NCBI GenBank assembly: GCA_022747635.1
Contig: JAKTNV010000009.1
Coordinates: 63,341,177-63,405,176, forward strand
Length of the DNA stretch: 64,000 nucleotides
From: Hetaerina americana
Lineage: Eukaryota; Arthropoda; Insecta; Odonata; Calopterygidae
Reading direction: 5' to 3'
Shown piece by piece: positions 25,731 through 39,797 of this stretch (its first letter is position 1; every line of letters begins with the position of its first letter). The notes under the pieces are model-generated. The model did not search any database. It had not been told where the DNA came from and saw only the letters and a list, made by a program, of their open reading frames with translations. Both the position numbers and the translations under genes were made by a program.

Positions 25731-26038
25731 GGGATCGGGATTGGTGCGGTGGCTATCGAACTGCCTTCCCACCCAGTGGGCCCGGGTTCAAGTCCCGGCG
25801 GCGTTGAATATTTTTCAATGGTATCTCGATCCATACATGAGGTGCTTTGTGGAGGGCACTTTGAGTAAGTACGCCGTCCGTCGGATGGGATGTTAAGCTG
25901 CGGACTCCTCCGCGGCTTTATTAAAGAGTAGGCTAATGCCGACACCGGGTTCCTCTCCACCCTTCATCCTGTCCTGTACATCCCTAATGGCGCAAATGAC
26001 CTAAGCTGTCGGTCGCCCCCCCTAAATACTATTACTAC
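25731..26038 (+). mobile_element. tRNA-derived SINE, copy 2
   Basis: Same family and orientation as the copy at 1398, but more diverged than the other two are from each other. It has the B-box-like GGTTCAAGTCC (about 25786-25796), the shared body (TATCTCGATCC, GTGCTTTGTGGAGGGCAC, CGCCGTCCGTCGGATGGGA, TAATGCCGAC) and an ACTATTACTACT tail. Exact 12-bp duplications flank it. The 5'/internal complementarity is weakened here: GGGATCGGGAT against ATCTCGATCCA. The 96-codon minus-strand frame 25670-25960 is an open frame through the SINE and should not be called a protein. Confidence 0.92.
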
Positions 26039-26050
26039 TCGAATAATACG
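26039..26050. repeat. 3' target-site duplication of SINE copy 2
   Basis: Second copy of TCGAATAATACG. Confidence 0.9.
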
Positions 26051-28227
26051 ACAGTTTACTATTAGCCAAAATAATTTTCTCTGAAAACATTAGGCCGGGT
26101 TGATTAAGATGTTATAATTTCTGCTATGTTGCCACTGATAAATCTGTTAAATCAGTAGCAAAAGTGAGTTAAACATGCTTAAGAGCATGTAGAAGGTATC
26201 ACTCACAATCGCTTACTTCCTGCTAAAAGAACTCCAGTAAAAACATCAAATTGAATTTAATCTTTTCATTATATCTTTTATGCCTGAAATACTGCGAATG
26301 TGTACCAAAATAAACGTCAAATAAATTTTTCTTCAGGGCAACAAATGTACGATGCAAATAGATTCCCATTTCTTCTTTTTTTGTTTTTAGATTATAATAA
26401 AATCGTATGCAGTGCGTTAAAATGAGAATCTAATTTTATCTGTCGACGAAAATAAATTTCAAACATTCTCAATAATTAATACAAAAACCTTATTGAATAT
26501 TCAAATATGGTTATTTAGCTATTTTTAAAAATTATATAAACTACTTATAACATACATAAATGCTGAAAATGGAATATTTCATTTTTAAATTGGCCGTTCA
26601 ACTGAAATTAAAAAAAATGAACTACGGCGGTATAAAATTTAAACAATTAACAAGCGGTACAGAAATGTAGTTCTTGCAAATAAATCCGTTTAATATAATT
26701 CAACCGTTGGAAAATTTTCTGACTACATAAAACAGTACGCAGCCCCAAGTCGGCCTAGAACAGTCTCTTAAGGTAAGATATCAACGCATGATAAGTTTTG
26801 ATTCAATGATATTATTAATTCAATACCCACAATTCGTAGTACTCAGCCATGCTATTTTCCAACAATCTACGATATCTGAAGTTCTGAATGGGTTGTACCA
26901 ATATTTCCTATTAGGGCTTCGTGTCGGAACCAAGAATTATCATTCATAATTGAACTTATACCAACCGTGAAAGGGATGTGTTTTCTTTTAACTGGTTTCA
27001 CTTAATTTTACTTTAGTGGTTCAAATAGTTTAGCTCAATTGAAGCATTATTAAAATCAAACTAGAATCATCGACTTAAAAAAAGTTGGATAAACCAAAAA
27101 ATGAACAGCTGGAGTACATGTATTTTACAAATGACATCATTCAAAATATGGCTAATTAAAATCAAACTGAACATAGTTATTATTAAACGAGATAACTCTC
27201 TTGCATTTTCGGTAGCAAAAAATAATTAAGAAACTTTATAGCAGGTATTACATTTTCGAAACTATTAAACTTTTGAGGCGACTTATTTAACTCAATCATT
27301 TTGGCCATTCTATTTGAGCGAAATAAGTTTCTTCGGAGTTTTCCTCGACCTCCCGAATGATATCAAATTGGTTTTCCTGGTGAAAAAACATGGAATAGAT
27401 TTCATAGATCACGAAAACCTTAATTTGTCCCCGTTTTATGTCCTAAAATTGTGAATAGGTTTGCTGACGATTCCTTTGACCGGGCATTATACGCATATTT
27501 GTTTTGGCTTATGTACCTCTCAATTTTCCAATATTGATTCGCAGGATTTACAAGCAGCCGAACGTGACCTAAACTGTTCTCGTGAAACGAGATGAAATCC
27601 TTTGTGGTGCGAAAAATGTGCCCAGGATGCATGATGGTGGTGCACATGCATCATCTGCGTACGGTGTGTGGTCCGCAGCCAGTACGTGAAATCCATTTTG
27701 AGGTGAAGAGGAAAACTGCACAGCAAATAATAAATATCCGTGGTCAACAGCAAAAAGAATGAATGCAATAAGAATACAGCGTCATTTATTTTTCTGTCGA
27801 TTATTCAACCAATTCTAGTCATGATTTTAAGGGAAGTCAAGCCAAACGAATAATTTATCTGCACTTAAAGCATTATCCGTTTCTCGAGAAAATATAGTTC
27901 ATCTGCTTATCATAAAGTTATAATTTTATCATAATATTAAATTTACAATAATTTGAAAATTGGTGACCTCGAGAAATCATATGTTCAATGAAAAAAAGGA
28001 ATGATTATTCCAGAAATACATTACGCGCAGTATTGCAAATCATGCATTCTAGTGTGCAAAAATCATATTCCTTTACATAGAAACACTGATAAAAACATCA
28101 AAAGCTTAGGAAAAACTTCTTGTAATCACTCCAATCGCATTTCGACATACAAGGTCTACATAAAAAGTATCGGTAACTACTTTTTCTTAGCGTTTACGTG
28201 AAGTGCTGAAGTCAAACCGTTGGTTAA
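26051..28227. other. AT-rich stretch, nothing recognised
   Basis: No gene or repeat that I can support in about 2.2 kb. Confidence 0.45.
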
Positions 28228-28615
28228 GTGGACGCAGGATCACAGATCGCAGATGAGATGGCATTGCACGCCAGTATTACTGTAAATTTTGCGATGCCAA
28301 AGATCTACGCTGAACTAAATCGCCACGGTACCCAATGCACCCAGCCACACCTGTTCCAAGGTCTACCTGACGAAAAATGGCATCGCGACGATTCCCCAAC
28401 CCCTTACAGTACCGACTTGACACCAGCATACTATTTCATTTTCTAAAAAATGAAATCCTACTACAAATGATACCAATATGGGACCATAAGTGTCGTCAAA
28501 GAAACTTGCACACGTACCCTTAAGGACCTTTTAGTACTTCACTTACTAGGGAGCCTTCGAGTTGTGGAAAAGCCGCCGGAAAAGGTATTTCGACGTTTAA
28601 GGGACGTACTTTGAA
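28228..28615 (+). pseudogene. mariner-like transposase C-terminal relic
   Basis: One reading frame gives TPYSTDLTPAYYFIF, a stop, KMKSYYK, a stop, then YGTISVVKETCTRTLKDL and a diverged tail ending at about 28613. This follows the order of a mariner transposase C-terminus: YSPDLAP-type catalytic motif, FFLFPKLK-like stretch, then a TLKD-type helix. The expected catalytic aspartate of the YSPDL motif is retained as D in YSTDL. The upstream part of the same frame (28228-28360) is not clearly recognisable. I could not find terminal inverted repeats. It is older and of a different lineage than the mariner at 2516. Confidence 0.7.
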
Positions 28616-30519
28616 CAATTTTGAGACATTGTAGCAATATCTGTAATGAATCTATTTCTCCCAAAATATTCCTACGTGAACTTTTTTACTATTCTTTTAG
28701 GTTTTGTTTTTCACAAATTGGACTGATGGACAGATGGCAGGTAAAAATAAAGGGAAGTAAAAAATTAAACATTGCCAACGTCAATGGAATAAAAGATATT
28801 TGTAAAGACCGAAAGAAATTCACATGAAATTATTCACCTAACTTGTAAAAATTTTGAACACATTAGCTTTATGCTATCAGAATATGTTATAAATAACTTC
28901 AATATTTTTGCTCACATACATGAAATTATACCCAAGGTAACTGGTTTATTATCCTGTTTATATTATGTAAATATTGGACATATTTTTGCAACGTATTCGT
29001 AATATTTGGTTTTAATTTTTCGATTACACACCAAAAATTTGTAGAAGAAAATAAAATCAATATTTTCAAAGTTTTCGAATCTTTCAAAATTATACCGATA
29101 GCCGATGGTTTTAACCCTCATTAGTCGTAACTGACGACGTTTATTATTCAATATTTTTGGTAATTTTAAAATTCAATATTTCAAATTGAATACTTCACGG
29201 TATAATGGGTGAAATTTATGAGGCCATATTAGCGAATTAAAATTACTCGTGGACATTCACCGCAAGACCACACATAATAACATTCTCAAAACCGTGGCAA
29301 ACACCGCACAGGTTAATTAAACCGTTGGCTGTTTCGGAAAATAATCGTGCGTCTTTATTTCCAATTGTGGTAATTAATTGATGCACTGCTGGGACGCATA
29401 TGCCTCTCACGTGCTGCACTTTGGCCATATGACTGATAATCAATATTGTTCCTCAACTGCCGACCGATCATTGTGATCAATTTAACAAATGGTCACCCTT
29501 TATTTTTTTAAGAGTGAAACGAAAATTTCCCTTCAATTCTTGTTCGGACTTAAATCAATACTTGCGTGTTTCATTGAAAACAAAATAAAGAAAAAACAAT
29601 TTCGTGTTACCAGTGTCATAAATTGGGGAATTAGTGTTGATGTAATCGCCAAAACCGATTATATGGACTCACTGAACGTAGTGATTACACAGGGGTTTGA
29701 AACCTGAAAGTAGAAAAGAAAATAGATAGTCGTCTCCTTTGAATTAAAAAGTCATAATCATTAATTTCTTTACTCTGACAGTGTAGTTTTGCAATTTCAG
29801 TTCCCAAGCCTCATACTCAGAGCTAAAACCAGAAACAAATAACACACAGATTCCTAACGTGGGCTTTCCTATAATGCTTTGAAAATATAAAAATACCTAT
29901 AAAAAGCTTAAATTATAAAAATTTTAAATAGAAATTAATTGTTAAATAATAAGAGAAAAACAAATAAGACAAATTGCTTATTATTTATGTCAGCTAGTAC
30001 CAAAGAGGTGAATGTGTTTTGAGGAAGATTATTTCGGTGCGAATGGATGAACTTTAAAAGTGATAGGAGTCATTTTACATACCATAATCATGTATCATAT
30101 CTTTTGCGAATTTAAAAATAGCAAACATCAAAGTTTAAATACAGACAAGAATGGTGATTGCAGCTCAGATGAAATATATGCTTGCATGGTTTTATACTGT
30201 TGATACGTTTAGGCCAATCGTGCTCAATGTTTGCTGATTACAAGCTTCTACTTTTCTCAGTCTGAAAACGTTCAGTTGATATTCCTTAGATTATTAATTT
30301 TAGATATCACCACCGTACGTTTGACGGAAAATTTATGGTTCAATCAATTTGGTATTATAATTGAATTTTTTCTACAAAAGACGTTTTTTTAATAGAAGTG
30401 TCCACGTTAAAGTTAAGGATTCATCCAAATGAAGTAATTTACAAATATAACCCTACTAACAAAGTAAAACGCTAGTCTTGTTTTTGTTATTTGTCTATTT
30501 ATATGAATAATGAATTACG
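28616..30519. other. AT-rich stretch with a possible motif cluster
   Basis: No gene recognised. The segment 29255-29385 holds several Runt-like ACCRCA/TGYGGT matches (see findings). Confidence 0.4.
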
Positions 30520-30920
30520 CGCTCGGACTCACGCTCTAGGGCGCCGGTCCTCAAATACTACCACCCGATTAATTCCCCCGATTTCCCGCTCTCTTCACTC
30601 GGCATGACGCGCCGTTCTATCGCTTTCATCTTTTCCCACCTCTTCGGCGGCGCAAGCCCAGTTAGCCGTCGCCCAATTTACGCCTCTCGTAACGATGTTA
30701 TCGGAGAGGAGGAGGAAAGAGGGCCCCCTTGGAATACCAGAGGGGAACGGAAGGCTGGATAGTTTCCCTTGCCGCGGAGAGGGCGATAATATAAAACCAT
30801 GATTTAAATATATAAGTTCTGCATAAGTTTCACGAAAAAAATGGCTGCTACTACGTAGAACCTCTAAATCTGTTGCACCAATGCCGCCGTGGTACCGTGG
30901 TATCATTACCAGAACCCCCT
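30520..30920. other. GC-rich island
   Basis: GC-rich with CpGs (such as CTTCGGCGGCGCAAG at about 30642-30656) in AT-rich surroundings. The 103-codon minus frame 30595-30906 has no domain. Confidence 0.4.
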
Positions 30921-31631
30921 CTCTCCTTCTACCTTCTCACATATTAGCCTTCCTTCCTGCCTCAATCTTCTCAGAATTTCAGTCCAATCGATAAATATTT
31001 CCCTGCCCACTTTAAGTGTCCACCCTAATTACGGTGAGATTGGAGCAAGGAGATAAAATTTTTCGATTTTTCGCGGCTTTCTTTTAGGGGTGTTGGCTAA
31101 GCGGCCATTGGACGGCGATAGCATTAACTGCAATGTTGGAGGATAATTTGGAAAGTTTTCACGTTTCATTCGGTTCCGTTAGTTCATCGGCTTTCATTTT
31201 TTACTGGTATTTATTTTGGGGACAGCTTACGGCTTTATTTAATAATTCACACCCTTTGAATTTTAATATAACAGTTGAAATTAAAAGAATGGCGCATCAA
31301 CTATATCATACCTCTATGTTTAATTTGAAAACAGAATCGCTAATTGGGATACTCTCTGGATAAGGATAATTGTCAAGAGAAAATCACTATAGTATTTTTA
31401 GTCAACTCTGGCAGTTCTCTAAAGCATATGAGATAATGTATATCTAACTACAGTAATCAACCCGAATGTTAGTTTCATAGTTGAGGGTAGTTTTCATTCA
31501 TCTAATTGACACTAAGCACATTGGTGTGTGAAATTCACATATCACACACTGTCAGTTCTTTTTCCTTTGTGATCTGCTGTTTCTCAGGAATACCTGGTAA
31601 CTGATTAAGTACACAGATTGGGTAATTGTGA
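30921..31631. other. AT-rich stretch, nothing recognised
   Basis: No supported feature. Confidence 0.4.
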
Positions 31632-31712
31632 GTCCCCATATTCGTGACTCTGAATCAAACAGGGCACTATTTTTCAGTAATCCAGTGCTCTATCCACTGG
31701 ATTACTACGGGC
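31632..31712 (-). repeat. tRNA-like relic
   Basis: Read on the minus strand, CAGTGGATAGAGCACTGGATTA resembles a tRNA D-arm/A-box followed by an anticodon arm. GTTTGATTCAGAGTCACG resembles a T-arm/B-box whose arm pairs at 4 of 5 positions. No complete acceptor stem is clear. It is probably an old SINE head or tRNA pseudogene. Confidence 0.45.
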
Positions 31713-32087
31713 TTAAAGTATGCATGAACATTGAAATATCCCTGACATAAAATACTAGCAAAAGAGAAAAATATGAAATTCAAAAGGATATACATATAAA
31801 TACGTTTATAAATTATGCGGAAGGACCTAAATGCTGACTTTTATATCTAAAGGTTTTTAATTGGTCACTTAAACGCGTTAAAAGTCTTTCCCATAGTCTT
31901 AAAAAGTTATCAAAATTGCACACACTTCACCCATTCAGGTTCACATTACAGTGTTTAGGTTTTACACAGAAACGAAATAAAATTGCTTCTATGGTATATG
32001 CTAACTGATAAATACACTAATTTAACCGTATTATTGTCGACCTCAATGTCATTGTCTTATTTTAAAGAAAGAACGATAAAAAAAATA

Positions 32088-32163
32088 TCATTCGTTTTGA
32101 CTGAATCCGGATCATTCGATATCACGTTGTTTTGCCAGGTAAGCTATCGAGGCGTCCTCTTAC
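32088..32163 (-). repeat. decayed tRNA-like SINE head, same family as 45904-45975
   Basis: On the minus strand it begins TAAGAGGACGCCTCGATAGC, the same start as the element at 45904-45975 including bases upstream of the cloverleaf. It ends GTCAAAACGAATGAT, matching GTCAAGGCGAATGAT there. The B-box region has lost several bases. Confidence 0.6.
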
Positions 32164-33971
32164 ACCGTACATTTATTGAAACTACCATCGCATATCGGTC
32201 CACATGAGCAAATGAATCTGGTAAAGTTACCGTCAAGAGATTTTCCGCAGTTCTTCGAATTTGACGAAAACGAAGTTACCGCAATTTTCTGCTTGAAACC
32301 AGCGCCATTCTTCTCCAACCCAACACACTTCAGATACCAGAAGTAATTAGTGAAACCGTAATTCATCGAAAGCAAGTGGCTATTTTATTTATATCAAAAT
32401 TCAATAATCTTAAATAAAAGAACAAATATTCAAAATTAATAGCAGAGTGAAACTTTATCTCGCAGACAAATATCATATTAGCCGTGCATTTTTTTTCATG
32501 AAATAGTCAACTTTTTCTCTATGCAAACGCATTTCAGCTGTAATTTATTTTCAGTAGGCCAAAGTAATTTAATTAGTTTAAAAAAAACCGAAGTTTTTAT
32601 GACTTCCAGAGGGCTTTTATGAACTTAAACATAAACTATGACCCCATTAACTTAATTTAGACCTTTATTTAAACTCTCTTAACGATTCGGTGAGGGGGAT
32701 GGAGAATTAAAACATTCCGCCTCACGCAATTCCGGTGACAGTGAAGCCGCAAAGGGCCAAATAAACTCCGGGCCAAACTAATTCAATGTGGATGAAAATC
32801 GGATCGGCATTTTTAGTAACGTATGCATTTTTGCTGGTTCCACCCCATTCACGACGCGAAAATTAACGCTCCGCAATTAGGGTTGGATACAATTTTACCT
32901 TGCCGGAGGAGCATATGGGAGATAGGCAAAAGGGTGGGATGGAGAGAGCAGGGGAGATGAATGGGGGGAGGGGAATGGGGGGAAAAGACACAACAGGCTG
33001 CCGTCGCAACAATGCAGGGGTTCACCGTGATTTAAAATGCTAAAATCGTTAAAATTGCACCAGTTATCAGAGGGGAGTATGAAATAGATGTACGGAGCAA
33101 TAAATTTTGACAACCTTCCTGGCTATTATTAGTCTTCCGCTTTGGTGATAGGTACCTGTTTTTTTTCATCCCCTCACGCTTGCATCAAAAGCATCCGATT
33201 AATGTCGCATTGTACACATGAGCGTATTTAATAATATGCACTCATTATATTATGGTCCGCAATCATGTGAACAAACACCGACGAAATGCATATTAGGGGA
33301 CAGTAAATGACTAAAATTCTCGCCAAGAATGGTAATTCGGCGGCGGCTAAATTGCATCTCTGTCTAGAATATCGTAATTGCGTAATATTCGAATAAAAAA
33401 CTTATTACGATATACTTTTTTCATGACATTGTCCCCACAATGAACGTTAAATAAAATAAATATGCGGAAAAAAGCATGAAAAATCCATCCTCTGAAATAA
33501 TAAAAAATTAAATGAATACTCTGAGATAAACTGAATTGAATCTATCTGACATGAAATATTTACAAGCATATAATAACGTCTAACGTATAAAAATAATAAT
33601 ACAGTTCAACCAATTCTTAACTACTATGTTATTCAAAGGTTACAAGGGAATTTCAACGCACTCATTTTATTCTACAAACTCATTTAGTGACATTATACAT
33701 CTAAGTAAATCTTCCGTTTTCATAATGCCGCAATGAGTTTCATCGTTTGAAATAATTTTAAATATGCTCATACCACAGCCGATATCAACCCGAAGGTTAG
33801 CCTGATATGACAATAGGAGATCACAGAGCCCACCCGACAAAATGTAAAATTTACACAATAGGGCGGAGGGGGTTCTTATTTCCTTTGCCGCGTATAGTTC
33901 CGCAATATGAAACTTGAAACCCGCAAATTCATACTGCTGGAGTGAAACTGAGGGTGGCATGAGGCGTCAAC
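32164..33971. other. Mixed AT- and GC-rich DNA, nothing recognised
   Basis: No gene supported. A moderately GC-rich part lies at about 32680-33010, including a purine-rich run on the plus strand at 32905-32990. Confidence 0.4.
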
Positions 33972-34034
33972 CAACACCCGGAATCGATCCCGGAGCCTCT
34001 AATCAGTAGAAGAGCGCTATTTTGCACTGGAATG
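33972..34034 (-). repeat. tRNA-like relic
   Basis: On the minus strand, CCGGGATCGATTCCGGGTG resembles a T-arm/B-box, preceded by GCGCTCTTCTACTGATTAGA, which resembles an anticodon arm. The full cloverleaf is not recoverable. It is probably a worn SINE head. Confidence 0.4.
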
Positions 34035-34389
34035 GACTATCACGTCACCATATACCGATATATCATAAACATATCCTGTACGTCACCATATACACATATA
34101 GGAAAAAACTGTACACACCCACTATACCGTAAGCACCGTATAAATGGTATGAAGACGGCAGCCTGTCCGTCTAAACATCAAATATATTCGCATTCGCAAG
34201 TATTCTTTTTTTGTTTTTCTGGGATTAAATATGTGTTAAATCATAGTTTACACGCGCAAACACTCGCACATATGTGTGTATTTATATACTTATTATATAT
34301 ACAGGTATACATACACGCAAAGATGATGTACTCGCACTCATGACAGCACTCGGCCTGGAGAAGGCCAAAAACCTAAACTTTGCGTGTAT

Positions 34390-34725
<336 letters not shown>

Positions 34726-35450
34726 ATACTATTCTTCATGCGTAACGAATTCTTGTGTGCGGAGGAAATTTAGACTCGTCCCCATAATAAACATTCCCTA
34801 GAACGACTAATAAGCCTTTCAACAACCTATGGAATAATTAGAACCTGGTGAATCTTCTAATTTTCTCGGCGATCGACTAAAAAATACTCATAAAAATCCC
34901 ATTGCTTGTAAGAAGGCGTTACAAGAAATAGTTTTGTATAATTAATTTGACATTAAACATCTAAATAACTATTACGAAATTTTACAATCGTTATGTCAAG
35001 GAATATCTATGTATGAGTCCCTTTCATCGGTGATTCTAAATCCAGGGAAAATACCACTAAGTGTGAATATTTATTTCCTCCACGAATGAATCTTTTTTTA
35101 AAATAACCAATTTTTTTAAACACTTGTCAATAAATATGAATCGCCACGCTCAGAGTGACGTTCTAATTTACAATTTCTTGGATTTTACACGACATGATGC
35201 TCTCGTTAGGAATATATTGAGCCTTCCCATTCTCTGGAAATGCCCACGCAGTTTCTGCTTTTCAGAAACAACGGGTCATTATTATGGTCTCACGTAGAGA
35301 GCTAACCAATGCAACCCACGTTTCTTAACGAACGAGAAGGAAGACCCCAGGCTGGTACAAAATACGATGCTCCATTTCAAAACGTTCCGAGGGATGAAAA
35401 ACGAGAGGATGAAATTTGAATCCTTCGTGCTCCTACGCAGCCCGATAACG
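34726..35450. other. AT-rich stretch, nothing recognised
   Basis: No supported feature. Confidence 0.4.
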
Positions 35451-36440
35451 TGTTTAAAATAGTTTTCATTTTCCCTTCCATATCTTTCCCACCCTTCATT
35501 GAAACAAATCGTCGCTCGGAACTCCCATGATGCCCCTCAACCCTTTCGCTAAAGCTCCGGCCCTCACTCGTAACCCCTGACCCCCAAAAAAATGCCCCTC
35601 ATCCTTCTCTTAACCCCTTCCCTTCTTCGCCTCCTCGCTCCCCCTTCCTGCCACTAAAAATATCGCTTCATTATGAGGCACCGCAGAAACACTGAAAACG
35701 GTCATTTTTCAGTCTCTTCCCAACCACGTCAAAACAGCGAACCGAACACGCTTCCTCCTTTCCTCCCTCCCGAATCTTTTTATTATTTTTTTAAAGAGAG
35801 ATAGGACGGGGTCTTGGGAGGTCGAAGGGGTGACGGGAGATAACGCTGGATGGAGAGGGGATGGAGGTTGGGTGGGGGATCGGGGTTTTCGAGGGAGATG
35901 GAGGGGGGAGAGGTTTGCTTTTTTTAAAGGGGATATCTTGAAGGGATTCCGAGAAACCCTTGAAATCCAGCTCCGCATAAAAAAATAAAAAAACAAAACC
36001 ATTTCGCTTCCCTCTTCCTTTTGGGTAGCACTGCAACGTCGAGTTCCGGATTGTAATCGAATACTCATCGTATTTTGCGAACCCACAATCAACGCTGCCT
36101 TTCCCAGCGCTCCGAGTGGCGGAGCCACCGTTCGTTCGGCTAATTAAGATCAGCGCCGGGAGGGACCGCCACTCACGCAGGACCGCGCCAGTGTGAAAAT
36201 GGTAGTGGGCGGATGGGGGATGGATTTTGAGGGGTTTGAGAAAATGATATGGAGAGGGGTCAGAAGGTCGGTCACACGATAAACATACCAATAACCTTCT
36301 CACTATTCTCCAAATGGCTGAAGCAATCCATTTCTTCCGGGTGACTTGGCGAAACACGATAAATGGTGGCACTCTTACACTATGGATGGAGATAGTAATC
36401 GAGTCAAGCACCATCATTAGCGAGTAACATAGGGGTTAAG
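35451..36440. other. GC-rich island with strand switch
   Basis: Pyrimidine-rich on the plus strand at about 35460-35780, then purine-rich at 35800-35950 and 36180-36270. Overlapping minus frames of 139 and 208 codons (35709-36128 and 35791-36417) run through it in two frames. Neither has a recognisable domain, and the dense Pro/Ser/Arg content reflects composition. Confidence 0.45.
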
Positions 36441-38140
36441 AGCGGAGCGTAGAGAAGGAGGAAGTGTAATCTTTTAATCCACAAAATAAATGGGCATAGG
36501 ATTGGTTCTTCACTTGCTTAGTAGCCGATTGAGAAGTCCCATTTATTAAATTATTAAGAATCCACTCGTCTCTTGGCAAAGCGATTATTAAAAACGGAAT
36601 ATTATCTCTTAAAACTTGCGATACAAAAAATGATGGCGATGTGAGAAAATTTTAATAAATAGTTTTTTACTGAAAGATTTAGAAACGTAAAACAATCTTA
36701 TGCCCTACATTAACATCGTCACTCGATTTGAATGGAGTAAGTCCTTGTTTCTACCTCACTGGATTTAAATTGTTTTTTCATCACTCTGAAAACAAAATAG
36801 ACAAATATCCATGTCCATAAACAGCTAAAAAAATGGATTCCTCGGATTAATGAATGAGGCAAGGATTAAAAACGGAATAAATTAAAAATTATTTGAAAAT
36901 AAAGGGATTATAAATTATATTAATGTAATAACTTACATGTTTAGTAATACAATCATATTATTATGTATAATGAGTTAGAACCGAATGGTTTTTATTTCTC
37001 CCATATTATTATTGCAACTTATATGTCATGCAGATTTTAATTGAAAGTTTATTCAAAGTTTTATTCAAACAGTCAAATTTAGTTCATTTATAATTTAAAT
37101 AATTATTAATATGATATTGAAGGGTAACGCATAATAGGGGCTGGGGCTTAGAGCTAAAAGTAATTACGCGGGAATATTAATTGTTTCAAATATTCTGTAT
37201 CTTAGAGGAAGTAGCTAAGGACTATCGCAATTCATTCCATTTTTTCCAATAAATTTGCGTCATTTCATCTCATTTGAAATATATCCTCCATTATATCATC
37301 AATAAATTTAATCTCTAAAGTGCATTATCATTTTTACTTTGAACTAGGTAATTAAATGCACTCAAAATTGGTTCTAAAGCATTATATTTTCATTTCTTGT
37401 GTCGTACTTGAGTTTTTATTATTGGTCTGCGTCCGTTTGTCGAATTCTAGCAGCAGCCATGTAGAGACATCTCATAACATATTGAGAAACAAACCATTAT
37501 CAAAGAACAATAAGCTCATGTTTTGCGTAAAAAAATTGACTGAAATTGCTCTTGATTTAGCTTAAAGCACCAACATTTTTTATCGTGAGTGGCATAATTT
37601 TGAAATTAGTTTTTCGATCTGGTTAATTAAGCTTTTCAATGTTGCAACTTTCGACAGTTATCTTTTAAGATTTTTCATTTATGCTTCACAACCGCTTTTG
37701 CCAAATTGAAACAATCTCGCAGTGAAATCCGACAGTCAACCAATTTCGGTATATTATTTCGGTAAAATCAAAAAAATAGACGGCCTCCCTAGGATTTCCA
37801 AGTTACGTATCATGCATTGCATCATGAGAGTAAATCTTTCTAATTGGGGCTGGGTGGACTACAGCCACCACTTTGAGTTCCATGTCACTAGGAGCGGTTC
37901 AAGATTTCCCTGCACCATTTTCATTTTCACTGCCTCAATCTACTCATTTTCATCTGCCTTCTTGAAGGGCCAGTTTTTGGATTAGGCCAGACGCGGTATC
38001 GACAGATTAAAAAAGTATACATATATTTTCTGATAACAGACACTGGACTATTATAAGAATCCTATGGACACAATTTCTTTAAAGTATGCTTAATACGATT
38101 TGCTTACCCAGAGATGAATTGGGCTTTTCATATGAGTATA
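36441..38140. other. AT-rich stretch, nothing recognised
   Basis: No gene or repeat that I can support. Confidence 0.45.
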
Positions 38141-38141
38141 T

Positions 38142-38259
<118 letters not shown>

Positions 38260-39767
38260 GGGAAAAGGGATGGTGGGGAAGGCATAAAATACTGTCGTAG
38301 TATGGGGAATTTTTATATATTTATTATAAGGCCTGGCCACATTCCCGCAGGTAAGCCTTGCTAATTTACTGCCGGCACGTTTTACTCACTTGTTTTTATT
38401 TACAGAAATGTTTTTATTTTATTTCTCCAACAGACAGAATATAATATCTCAGATTGCAGTCCAATAACAGGACGATGGCAATATCACCACAGTGAGGTGA
38501 ATGTTTGAGGTCCCCCCTCCCTCTCTGCCAGACCATGCCCGGCAGACACGCAAACCAATTTCGTGGTCCTGGGTTTGCTCAACGTCCGAGTCTGCCCAGG
38601 TTTATTCTTTAATGAACCCGTTTCACCCGGAGCGGATGCATGTTTAGGTGCCAGGAGTGTGCGTGAGTGCAAGGGAACATCGAAATGGACTAGTGAGGAG
38701 ACAAATGCTTAATTCCTACCTCGCACTCATTTATACCCTTGGAGCGTTCGTGTCGACTTTGGAAGGCGGTTGAACTGGAGAGTGTGAAGAGGATGGCCCA
38801 CTCGGATACGCTTTCGACCCAACAGTTTTTGACTTCCAACTCTGAAGGGTTTCCCTAACCTTTGTGACCCAGTTTCACGTTTGAGATCTTATATTTCGAT
38901 GTCGAGTTATCTGCAGAGACTGCCTATTGCGCATAACATGTAATGATTTCCATTAAATGGCGCCTTTTTTGACACATGCTATGTCCAAGAAGAAATTAAA
39001 ATGTTATCAATCTCGGAAAATAAATCATTTCGATTTTAGATGAAACATATAAAAATAAAATTTCGTTTATTCGATTTAAAATCAGTTCCAAGAAAGCATT
39101 TATCAATACGTTTTTTATTATTCCTCTTATTTTAAATGCGGTTCACTGAAAAACATAAAACAGAGGAATTTCTTGCTCACGCTATCAAAATAATTGGTCT
39201 CAACTTCCCTTATAAATATATACTTTCCGGAATATTTCGTTTTGTTATAAAAACTGCAAGTTTTTCATTGATTTCAATAAGGTTCTTTAAATACGATGCA
39301 TTCCTGAAGTTTTTAAGATTTTGCTCTTCGACTAGTTTTTAATAATAAGCTCCGCTACCGTTCTTGTAGAATTTTTCGACTATGGAGTTGTTTAATGTCG
39401 AAGATTAAACATAATTGCGACTCATATTTCGATCTGAAATTTTATTTAGTCTATTAATTGCATAATTATCATATTCCTTTCACCTTTTACTAACATAATT
39501 ATACAAAGTTATTTTATCTAGTTTTAATTAGTTTTGAACCTCAATAAAACTACAAGGAAAGGTTAGATGTTGTCCCTATTTATCAAATATTTTCCTCATA
39601 ATCAGTATCCCGAAGTATTTACAACCACGTATTATTAAATAAACAAGAAATTATTCAGAATTTATCACACGGTATGTTACACTTTGCCAACAAATTAAGT
39701 TTGAATGTAAAATTAATGTTTGTAAAACTCTTAAAATAAATTGAGCTCATATCAATCATTTCAATGA
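38260..39767. other. Mostly AT-rich, small GC-rich part at 38.5-38.9 kb
   Basis: No gene seen. 38480-38880 is GC-richer, with short frames of no family. Confidence 0.4.
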
Positions 39768-39778
39768 ATCATATATAT
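39768..39778. repeat. candidate target-site duplication at LINE 3' side
   Basis: ATCATATATAT also occurs at 43222-43232, next to the truncated 5' end of the LINE. The pair is plausible but AT-rich, and about 20 bases lie between this copy and the ATT-repeat tail, so it is tentative. Confidence 0.45.
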
Positions 39779-39797
39779 CTTTAAGCTAAATAAAAAA

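Noticed and set aside
25670..25960. 96-codon minus-strand protein, similar to frames at 59478-59795
   Set aside because: Both are open frames through copies of the same SINE. Their similarity comes from the repeat, not from a gene family.
35791..36417. 208-codon minus-strand open frame
   Set aside because: It overlaps another long minus frame in a GC-biased island, with no domain or family motif.
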